Below are positions 19,201 through 26,252 of a DNA stretch of 64,000 nucleotides, piece by piece. Position 1 is the first letter of the stretch; each line of letters opens with the position of its first letter. The translations under genes and the position numbers were made by a program. The notes under the pieces are model-generated. The model did not search any database. It was not told the origin of the DNA and worked only from the letters and a program-made list of their open reading frames with translations. The stretch is from Pleurocapsa sp. FMAR1 (lineage in GTDB: Bacteria; Cyanobacteriota; Cyanobacteriia; Cyanobacteriales; Xenococcaceae): the NCBI RefSeq assembly GCF_963665995.1, contig NZ_OY762512.1:868001-932000 (forward strand). The letters run 5' to 3'.

Positions 19201-19937
19201 GTGTTAAAGATATTTTCTTGTCCCAATTGAGCGGCTATTCTGTCATTAATATCAGAAAACAATTTAGTTTTGTTCTCCTGAATCTTTGTCTGTTGTTCTG
19301 AAGGTAGAATATTTTCGTGACCGTTTTTTTCTCGATCCATTCTTAAAGAAGAGTTGTTGTTTTGGTTTTTTATTTGTTGTGCTGCTTCTAAAACTTCATT
19401 GTTAGAAGACGGACTAAGGGGTATACTTTTATTTTCGCTTGACTCAGACTTTTGAGCTTTGACAATATTAGAGAGAGCAAAGCCTGTCATATTAGCTTTC
19501 TCGGTCAAAAATTTGCTAGTTTCAGAATTCCAAGCGCGAAATTCAGAGCATTGATGAGCGACTAAAAAAGCTAATAATTTTTGATTGACAGAAATTGGTG
19601 CAACTAGTAGACTTTTAATCTTAAGTCTTTCTAAGTCTTCCAATTTGCTTTTGCTTATATGTGTGTCATAAATATTATCTATAGCTACAACTTGACCATA
19701 GCAATACAGTTCTAGATAATCTCCTGCTAAGAACGGGTTGATGATCGTTTTTCCGACAATAGAAGCATATTGAGAATCAACAGACTCGGCTATTACTTTT
19801 GATTTGAGCAGTTCACTAGCATCATAAATAATGACGCGATCGCATTTGAGAGTTTTTCTAGTTGTCTCAACAGTAAGCTGGACAATTTCTTCAAGATGCT
19901 GGTAATTATTTGTTTTTAGATTAGGAGATTGAGTCAT
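16281..19937 (-). CDS. Five-GAF soluble receptor-like protein with degenerate chemoreceptor C-terminus
   Basis: 1218 residues, no membrane segment. Five GAF domains lie at about 15-160, 228-385, 405-570, 585-750 and 765-930; the last three repeat every 180 residues. GAF2-5 each hold two cysteines exactly 28 apart (294/322, 476/504, 656/684, 836/864), the first in a DPC(F/L) motif and the second in T(K/P)CY, at the bilin positions of DXCF-type cyanobacteriochromes. GAF1 lacks both. Residues ~935-1218 are coiled coil resembling a methyl-accepting chemoreceptor, ending in ASIAERISAQS...SFNQLV, but the conserved hairpin tip (N-LALNA-IEAARAGE-GRGFAVVA type) is unrecognisable at residues ~1062-1100. 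A light or ligand sensor that does not signal through CheA is possible. Function is inference. Confidence 0.85.
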   Translation of the reverse strand: MTQSPNLKTNNYQHLEEIVQLTVETTRKTLKCDRVIIYDASELLKSKVIAESVDSQYASIVGKTIINPFLAGDYLELYCYGQVVAIDNIYDTHISKSKLEDLERLKIKSLLVAPISVNQKLLAFLVAHQCSEFRAWNSETSKFLTEKANMTGFALSNIVKAQKSESSENKSIPLSPSSNNEVLEAAQQIKNQNNNSSLRMDREKNGHENILPSEQQTKIQENKTKLFSDINDRIAAQLGQENIFNTTVNELRYLLECDRVVVYSLDKDNYGVVAAESVAPQWNKAKGRVIDDPCLAVRYIEEYKNGRVRAIDDIHSASITPCYLEQLEELQVKANLVAPIVSEDQLFGLLIAHHCSNPRHWQEQEINWITEIGDQVGLMLEYTETIADNDSESQKLLAASENKWNHHFTDAIQYIRQSLNQEDILKASVKEVRRVLECDRVVVYSLNRDLRYGAVIAESVAPGWTRALNKQIDDPCFEPTYRDKYRNGRVRAWNNIYETGMTKCYVEQLEELEVKANLVAPIINEGKLFGLLVAHQCSDFRTWQQPEVRWVAQIATQVGFALDNAKLLADAKQLQHQLENEAKMTQYFTDAVRYIRESLHQEDILEVSVEEVRRVLNCDRVVVYSLNQKLRYGAVIAESVAAGWTRALNKQIDDPCFEPTYREKYRNGRVRAWSNIYEAGMTKCYIEQLEDLQVKANLVTPIVNEGKLFGLLVAHQCSDFRNWQQPEIRWVTQIATQVAFALDNAKSLAEAKRLQQQVEDENKWTEYFTDAIGHIRESLKTEDILKSSVQEVRRILECDRVVVYSLNQDLRYGTVLAESVAPGWTRALGQKIDDPCFEPTYRDKYLNGRVRAWNNIYEAGMTKCYIEQLKKLEVKASLVTPIINEGKLFGLLVAHQCSDIREWQQAEIRWIAQIAMQVGFALDNAKLLEQLQESTQTNKQISHQQYEQTETLKNQVVEILVDNGDAYQTLSQEAMRQSETTINVLHQIQKVADSFNGIALNVQQVKFQEQQNELAVHDTQASLDRAVDSISNIQRKVQGVAVGFDNLSNSSEKLAETVNTIRDLSKQIVQHSMSITRAVNRSQIEASSQNSVMDLSDTIFSLMQQLYEASAKVEPLFVNIQTEIREKTITLDSGTQQLINGVGEFQAVRQKLDRVVTLYNKVNSLIENISRSVENQTQSSTFAKDSVQEVASIAERISAQSMTITQSFNQLVVLVQKL

Positions 19938-20228
19938 TGATTGCCTGGGTAGATAGCTTTTAAAATATTTGAATAAATCGACAATTAAAATTAAAAAACT
20001 CGTTTAGCTGTCTAAAATAAAATTTCAGCGGCAGAAATAACATTCTAAAACAATTATTTAGGTAAGATTACTTAATATTATATAAATATAGCTTATATAA
20101 ATCGCTAAAATAGCCTGAAAATTTTTTAGGCACAATTTTAGACGACTTTCCCTGGCACAATCTTTGGTCAGCATTTTCACTTAATATGAGTAGAAAGTAA
20201 ACACATCACTGACTTTAAAATTGATTTT

Positions 20229-21269
20229 ATGGGCGCTCCGCATGAGAAAAGTTATGAGAAGTTAACTTTAGTTGCTGTAGGTATAGCAGCCTTTGTTTCT
20301 CTAGCATGGTCAGTAGGATTAGTCGGCAAAGGAATTTGGCAATTGTCCCAATCCAGAATTGAAGCTGGGTCAAACAGCAAAAATATTCCTGATTTTTCTC
20401 GTGTGCCAAACGTAACTACTGGAGTCTTCAATTATGGCGGTAGCACTGCTTGGGCTTCTCTTCGTTTAGCCGTAGACTCAGTTATTCAGTCAGAACGACC
20501 TGAAATACAATTTCGCTATGTTCAACCCCAAAATGAGCCACCAGGTTCTAGCCCAGGAATTAGAATGCTGCTCAAAGGTCAAGTAGATTTTGTCCAATCT
20601 TCTCGTTCTCTACGTCCAGAAGAATATCAGCTAGCTAAACAAAAAGGCATAAAGCTCAAACAAGTGCCAGTGGCTGTCGATAGTATCGCTGTGGCAGTAA
20701 ACCCCAAGCTTGACATTCGGGGTTTAACTCTTAGCCAACTCCAAGCAATCTACACAGGAAAAATAATCTCAAATTGGCAAGAAATAGGTGGACCAGATCT
20801 ACCAATTACCGTCTATTCTCGTCCTGCCAGTGCGGGAGAAAGAGTCGATTTTATTAATTCTAAAATCTTTCAAAATAGGGAAATGGGTTCAAACGTTAAA
20901 TTTATGCCGACGGCTACTCAAGCTCTTCGCCAATTAGCTAATAATCCAGGAGGCATTTACTATGATTCTACGGCAACAATTGTGCCTCAATGTACTGTCA
21001 AACCGTTGCCTCTAGGGAAGCAAATGAATGACTTGGTTGCTCCTTATCAACAGCCTTTAGTACCTGCTTCTGAATGCCCACAAAGGCGCAACAGACTAAA
21101 TGTTAAAGCTCTACGTACTGCGAAATATCCATTGACTCATTATTTATATGTGGTATTTCGACAAAGTGAAAACGGTAAGTCACAAATTGGTCAGGCGTAT
21201 GCTAATTTCCTGCTTACTCCTCAAGGTCAAAAGCTGATAACCAAGGCTGGCTTTGTTCCTCTTGACTAG
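20229..21269 (+). CDS. PstS-like substrate-binding protein, membrane-anchored
   Basis: 346 residues. One uncleaved-looking membrane anchor at residues ~12-36 is followed by a type-2 periplasmic-binding fold of the phosphate-binding (PstS) superfamily: FNYGGSTAW near the start, VDFVQSSRSLRPEE, VDSIAVAVNPKLDIRGLTLSQLQAIYTG, NWQEIGGPDLPITVYSRPASAG and the C-terminal ANFLLTPQGQKLI. These match the Ser/Thr/Arg-rich oxyanion-binding loops of PstS-like proteins, but the ligand is not proven. It lies between the two GAF receptor genes, divergent from the first and converging on the second (8-base gap), and 7.7 kb from pstCA. Confidence 0.85.
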   Translation: MGAPHEKSYEKLTLVAVGIAAFVSLAWSVGLVGKGIWQLSQSRIEAGSNSKNIPDFSRVPNVTTGVFNYGGSTAWASLRLAVDSVIQSERPEIQFRYVQPQNEPPGSSPGIRMLLKGQVDFVQSSRSLRPEEYQLAKQKGIKLKQVPVAVDSIAVAVNPKLDIRGLTLSQLQAIYTGKIISNWQEIGGPDLPITVYSRPASAGERVDFINSKIFQNREMGSNVKFMPTATQALRQLANNPGGIYYDSTATIVPQCTVKPLPLGKQMNDLVAPYQQPLVPASECPQRRNRLNVKALRTAKYPLTHYLYVVFRQSENGKSQIGQAYANFLLTPQGQKLITKAGFVPLD

Positions 21270-21276
21270 TTGGGTT

Positions 21277-24200
21277 TTAAAGTTCTTTAGGTTCTGATAG
21301 CTGTTGAGCAAACTCAGCTAACTTCCGAAAAGAATCAGTGACAATTAAAGATTGCTGGGAGATCTTATCTGACAAGTCAGTAATATCGCCGATAAATTGA
21401 TTCGTTAAAAGCAAACTTGGTGCTGATTCTGAGTCTTTAGTTAGCTGCCCTGTAATCACATCTAAATCGTAATCATAGCTATCCATTGTCTCTAAAGTTA
21501 CTTCCCTAGCTTCTATGGTGATTTCTCCCATTGGTAAGGCTGGTTGATTCGATGCTGATAAGAGATCGCTCTTTTCTTTCATGTCATTGATTGGATTTAC
21601 CATTTGGTAAAAATATTGGTGCGACTGATTTAGTATTTCAACTTTTTTGGCAGCATTAACATCATTTTCTATTTGAGTATTTTTTGATTTACTAACCTTT
21701 CCTTGTGTTGCTGAGTGGTGGCTAATTTTTGCTCCGAGATCCTGCAATGCAGCTTGGTTTTTTGTCAGTAGCTTGGAGATCTTTTGATTAAGACTTTGTT
21801 GTTCTAAGTGTTGTTTGTCAGTCTCATTTCTTTGGACATTTTTCGCTGCATTTAATGCCTCTCTTAACCCGACTCTATCTAAAGCTAATCCCAATTGCAG
21901 AGCTAGTTGAGCAAACAGATCTATTTCCGACTGTGACCACAGGCGAGGCTGTTGGCATTGATGTCCAATAAGTAAACCAAACAATTGCTCGTCCTGTACA
22001 ATTGGTACTATCACGCTTGCTTTGACTGATAAAGATTCAAGCTGTTCTAAATGATAGGCTGTTAGATTAGCCTGATGAATATTAGCGATCGCCTCTGTTC
22101 TACCTTGACGATATTTTTCGCCATATTCTTTAGCAAAGCAGGGATCTTGGCTCTGGGAATTTAAAGCTTTAGGATAACCAGGGACAACTGATTCGGCAAC
22201 AATATTTCCGTTTAAATTGTCATCAAATTGATAAAGGATTACGCGATCGAGCTTAATTACTTTACGAGCTTGTTCGACGGCAATTTTTAGCAGTTGCGAT
22301 CTGTTAACTTTTTCACTGATACCAAAACTGAAATTGTTTAACAGTTGCATTGGCAGACCGTCATTTTTTAATTTTTTCAGCAGTGTGGCATTATCGAGAG
22401 CAAAACCTACTTGTGTGGCAATCTGTGTCATCCAGCGAATTTCATAGTCCTGCCAGTTGCGAGGTTCACTACACTGATGAGCTACCAGTAAACCAAACAG
22501 CTTTCCTTCATTAAGGATCGGCGTAACTAAATTGGCTTTTACCTCTAGGTTTTCTAGCTGTTCGATATAGCATTTACTCATGCCTGCTTCATAAATATTA
22601 TTAATGGCTCTGACCCTGCCATCACGGTATTTGTCGAGATATTTGGCTTCAAAACAGGGATCTTTAATGGTTTTATTTAATGCCCTAGGATATCCTGCCG
22701 ATACGGATTCGGCGATTACTACGCCGTACTTGTCTTGATTAAGACTATAAACCACTACGCGATCGCATTCTAAGACTCTTCTAACTTCTTCGACGCTGGT
22801 ATCTAGGACATCTTCTTGTTTGATTGAGGCGCGAATGTACTTAGTGGCATCGGTAAAGTAATTAGTCCATTTGCGTTCTTTTTCTACTTGAATCTGAGCA
22901 ATCGCTGATGCTGCTAATACCTTGGCATTATCGAGGGCAAAACCTACTTGTGTGGCAATCTGTGTTACCCAGCGAATTTCATAATCCTGCCAGTTGCGAG
23001 GTTCTCTACACTGATGAGCTACTAGTAAACCAAACAGCTTTCCTTCATTAAGGATCGGCGTGACTAAATTGGCTTTTACCTCTAGGTTTTCTAGATGTTC
23101 GATGTAGCATTTAGTCATGCCTGCTTCATAAATATCATTAATGGCTCTGATCTCACCATCACGGTACTTGTCGAGATATCTGGCTTCAAAATAGGGTTCT
23201 TCAATGGTTTTATTCAATGCCCTAGGATATCCTGCCGATACCGATTCGGCGATTACCACACCGTACTTGTCTTGATTAAGACTATAAACCACTACGCGAT
23301 CGCATTCTAAGACTCTTCTAACTTCTTCGACGCTGATATCTAGGACATCTTCTTGTTTAATTGAGGAGCGAATGTACTTAGTGGCATCGGTAAAGTAGTT
23401 AGTCCATTTGCGTTCTCTTTCTGCTTGAGTTTGGAGATTAACCATATCATCTAATAACTTAGCGTTTTCCAAAGCCAAACCAGTTTTTTTAGCTAGCTGG
23501 TGTAAAAACTCAATGTCCCCCTGCTGCCAATGTCTCGGTTTATCACACTGATGAGCTACTAGTAGACCAAATAACTTTCCTTCAATAATAATAGGCGTAA
23601 CTAAATTGGCTTTTACCTCTAGCTTTTCTAACTGTTCTCTATGGGAAGGGGTCATTTTTGTCTTATAGATATTGTCTATGGCTCTGACTTTGCCATCACG
23701 GTATTTATCCAGATATCGAGCTTCAAAACAGGGATCTTCGATTGCTATACCCAACCATTGAGTATAGCCAAGAGCAACTGATTCTGCTATGATTTCGCCG
23801 TATCTATCTTGGTCAAGGCTGTAGACTACAGTGCGAGCGCAATTCAAATAGTTGCGTGCCTCTTCGACAATGGCTTTAAGAGTATCTTTTTGTGAAACAG
23901 ACTGGCTTAAATTATCAATAAACTCTCTATATACTTGAGTGTTCGCTTCTTCAGCGATTCCTGAGCTTGACGTTTGAGACATCGAATCCAAAAGCCGTTT
24001 TGTCCCCAAGGCCGCGATCGCACCAGCCAGTAAAGCTGTTATTCCACTACCAATTAATAGAGCAGCCAGTAGTTCTTGTTGTCGTGCTAACTCTGTTTCA
24101 GCCAGATCTATATTATCAGATCGTTTTGCTAAGATTGCCTGTTTATTAACAGCTTGGCTACCAAAATAGTAGGTTGCAGTTCCTATTGCGAGTATAGGTA

Positions 24201-24540
24201 ACATTATCGCACTACCTACCAATGCTGCTGCTGTTTTGGCTTTCAGCCTTTGAAAAATTGATTTGCTTAGGTTTTTGCTCGGTGATTTTGTCTCTACCCT
24301 GATTAGTTCACCTCTCTTGTCAACATTCTGTGTATGGGAATTAGCTTGCTCTTTTGCTGGTTTAAAGACAAGTGATTTAGAGGCTTTAACTGATGTAAGT
24401 TTGCCTTCTGCGTTATTCGATAAGACGGAACTCTGAGAAATATCAGTTAAATTAGCTTGGCGATTAATATCAGTTTTAAGTACCTGAGAACTAATTTTAT
24501 CTTTGCCGTTATTGGTTTTACTGCTAGGCGTTTTAGTCAT
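21277..24540 (-). CDS. Membrane-anchored four-GAF receptor-like protein, PixJ-type, no signalling tip
   Basis: 1087 residues from the ATG at 24540; a longer frame to 24630 adds a hydrophobic leader I think is untranslated. The N-terminus (MTKTPSSKTNN) resembles that of the paralogue at 16281-19937. Two membrane segments at ~102-127 and ~157-180 resemble those of PixJ-like receptors. GAF domains: ~205-365, 380-540, 560-720, 735-895. At the two cysteine positions (28 apart) they read C271/S299, Y450/C478, C629/C657 and C801/Y829, so only GAF3 keeps both. The C-terminal ~190 residues are coiled coil and linker ending DLSDKISQQS...DSFRKLAEFAQQL, like a chemoreceptor end, with the central methylation helices and hairpin tip missing. 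Confidence 0.85.
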   Translation of the reverse strand: MTKTPSSKTNNGKDKISSQVLKTDINRQANLTDISQSSVLSNNAEGKLTSVKASKSLVFKPAKEQANSHTQNVDKRGELIRVETKSPSKNLSKSIFQRLKAKTAAALVGSAIMLPILAIGTATYYFGSQAVNKQAILAKRSDNIDLAETELARQQELLAALLIGSGITALLAGAIAALGTKRLLDSMSQTSSSGIAEEANTQVYREFIDNLSQSVSQKDTLKAIVEEARNYLNCARTVVYSLDQDRYGEIIAESVALGYTQWLGIAIEDPCFEARYLDKYRDGKVRAIDNIYKTKMTPSHREQLEKLEVKANLVTPIIIEGKLFGLLVAHQCDKPRHWQQGDIEFLHQLAKKTGLALENAKLLDDMVNLQTQAERERKWTNYFTDATKYIRSSIKQEDVLDISVEEVRRVLECDRVVVYSLNQDKYGVVIAESVSAGYPRALNKTIEEPYFEARYLDKYRDGEIRAINDIYEAGMTKCYIEHLENLEVKANLVTPILNEGKLFGLLVAHQCREPRNWQDYEIRWVTQIATQVGFALDNAKVLAASAIAQIQVEKERKWTNYFTDATKYIRASIKQEDVLDTSVEEVRRVLECDRVVVYSLNQDKYGVVIAESVSAGYPRALNKTIKDPCFEAKYLDKYRDGRVRAINNIYEAGMSKCYIEQLENLEVKANLVTPILNEGKLFGLLVAHQCSEPRNWQDYEIRWMTQIATQVGFALDNATLLKKLKNDGLPMQLLNNFSFGISEKVNRSQLLKIAVEQARKVIKLDRVILYQFDDNLNGNIVAESVVPGYPKALNSQSQDPCFAKEYGEKYRQGRTEAIANIHQANLTAYHLEQLESLSVKASVIVPIVQDEQLFGLLIGHQCQQPRLWSQSEIDLFAQLALQLGLALDRVGLREALNAAKNVQRNETDKQHLEQQSLNQKISKLLTKNQAALQDLGAKISHHSATQGKVSKSKNTQIENDVNAAKKVEILNQSHQYFYQMVNPINDMKEKSDLLSASNQPALPMGEITIEAREVTLETMDSYDYDLDVITGQLTKDSESAPSLLLTNQFIGDITDLSDKISQQSLIVTDSFRKLAEFAQQLSEPKEL

Positions 24541-24946
24541 TATTAATCCAATAAAAAATGGAATAAATTCTTTTTTAATCAGGTGTTGAAAGCAAAATAT
24601 TCTGAAAATAAGAGAATCTATGACAAGCAAATAACTTTTGATATAAAAATACCAAAACTTTACGTATTTTTACTTAATTTATAATACTACATTAACTCAA
24701 GAAAACTATCGGCTTAGTTATGTCATCTGAAGGGTTAAATTGAAAAATGCGGTTAGCACCACAAAGATAAAATTTATAGATTTTACAGCCATAGATATTC
24801 AAACTTCACTACAAAATATCAAGACTGAATAATTCCATTGTCTATTTTGCTGACGCTTTCTGAATATTGTCTGGCTACATAATCATACTAATTGCTGTTC
24901 GTATAGGTGAGTTATCTATTTCAGAGGTCAGAGGTCAATTCGAGCA

Positions 24947-25225
24947 TTATATGCGGACAAGCGCGAAAAGCGAAGCGAGGCGGTCTTGGGGGTTTCCCCG
25001 CAGGGCTGGGTACAGCCCAGAGCGTCGCTGGACGCGACTCAACGCTTCGCGTTGTGCAGCCATCGCTTCAAGAAGCCGTTGCGGGGGTTTCCCCCGTTGC
25101 GAAGCAAAGCGTTGCGGAGGTTCCCTCCGAGTAGCGCTATTGCTGAGGGCGAGGCTCCATAAGCAAGAAAGGGCTAGATGCGGACAAGTCCTTTCTTGCA
25201 TCTAGTCCTTTCCTGCATCTAGTTC
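24947..25225. repeat. GC-rich cluster of short hairpin repeats
   Basis: A GC-rich block in an AT-rich gap. It contains successive hairpins: GGGCTG-GGTA-CAGCCC near 25002, GGGGG-TTT-CCCCC near 25083, and GGAGG-TTC-CCTCC near 25117, joined by GCGTTGCG-type units. It ends with repeats of GCATCTAGT. The 12-mer GCGGACAAGTCC at 25180-25191 occurs inverted at 61021-61032, so the cluster belongs to the same dispersed family as the 59-62 kb island. Frames that cross it on both strands are artefacts of repeat composition. The rest of the gap (24541-24946) is plain AT-rich DNA. Confidence 0.8.
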
Positions 25226-25238
25226 TTAGATCGCTAAT

Positions 25239-26015
25239 TCATCGAGAATTTGCAGATGTTTTAATCATTTTACTTTTGATAAAAGGTTCAGAAGCCAAGT
25301 CCTCTAAACCAACCGTCCCTAATAATTCTGACCATTTCTTTCTAACTGTAGATTGTTTAGCATTAAAGTCTTGCTCGTGAGCTAGTGTAGCTATAGCATC
25401 ATACCAAAAACCTTGTTCACTATATAATTCAGCCTTTTCTACGGAGGTAGCAAATTGAAGTTTTTGTTTAATAGCCCGATCGATTTCCTTCTGATGCAGC
25501 CAGCCTTCAACCACTACATCACGTGAACGCTCTTGAGGATTACAAATCATTGATAGATACCAATGATAATTTTGCTCGGTTTCGGGTTGATTTGAATTAA
25601 TTACAGCAGGAATTTTGACGCTCATAATCCCTTTTCCTGGAGTAGTCAAAAATGCTTCATATATCAATTCATCCTGTTCATTACGCAGCACAAACTCAAT
25701 AGTTTTTTGCTGGCTAACTTCTGGGACGTAAAAGAAAAGTGTAGGAGAGGCAGAATTCTTGATTCCTACGGTTTCATTAGGAATCAAGGCGATTAAATTG
25801 CTATTACTAACATTTGCTAAACAATTATCACCACTTCTACTTCCGCCATCTCGACGATTAGTAGGTAAACCATAATTAGAATTGGCGGACTTACTTTTTT
25901 CTGATTTTTGTTCGGCTGTAGCTGGATTAACTAAACTTAGCTGTAACAAATTTACAATAATTAATAAGCCAAATAATCTATTGAATTTACTTAGTATGAA
26001 TTTAATATTTAACAT
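25239..26015 (-). CDS. DUF928 secreted protein
   Basis: 258 residues with a signal peptide (hydrophobic run ~12-30, cleavage after PATA). The mature part has the DUF928 pattern: YGLPTNRRDGGSRSGDNCL, LIALIPNETVGI, PTLFFYVPE, TIEFVLRNEQDELIYEA and YHWYLSMICNPQERS...VEGWL, followed by a helical C-terminus with WYDAIATLA. The fold is probably an all-beta domain plus helices, located in the periplasm. In cyanobacteria such genes often neighbour CHASE2 sensor genes; here a CHASE2 gene starts divergently 237 bases away, so the two may form a periplasmic sensing pair. Confidence 0.85.
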   Translation of the reverse strand: MLNIKFILSKFNRLFGLLIIVNLLQLSLVNPATAEQKSEKSKSANSNYGLPTNRRDGGSRSGDNCLANVSNSNLIALIPNETVGIKNSASPTLFFYVPEVSQQKTIEFVLRNEQDELIYEAFLTTPGKGIMSVKIPAVINSNQPETEQNYHWYLSMICNPQERSRDVVVEGWLHQKEIDRAIKQKLQFATSVEKAELYSEQGFWYDAIATLAHEQDFNAKQSTVRKKWSELLGTVGLEDLASEPFIKSKMIKTSANSR

Positions 26016-26252
26016 TATTTATTTGTTGACAAATTAATTGATAATATATAAATATATTAATCTTATTTGTCAACAAATGTCCATGTTTGTAAACTTTAAC
26101 TATACTTATTTAAAACAATATTTTATTGGCTAATAAATTAACTGGTTTTACTGAATATTTTGCTAATTGTGCTTTTCTATTAGTAAATTTACTTAATTAA
26201 TAATATATTTTTTACTCTTTAAACTCTCGATTATGTAGGAATTAACTAGTCA

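Noticed and set aside
24541-24630. 30-residue N-terminal extension of the second GAF receptor
   Set aside because: The paralogue begins at the equivalent MT(K/Q)(T/S)P...KTNN sequence, so the internal ATG at 24540 is the more likely start.
24867-25205. Open frames on both strands through the 25-kb GC-rich block
   Set aside because: They are translations of short hairpin repeats, with simple Arg/Gly/Ala composition and no homologue-like segments.
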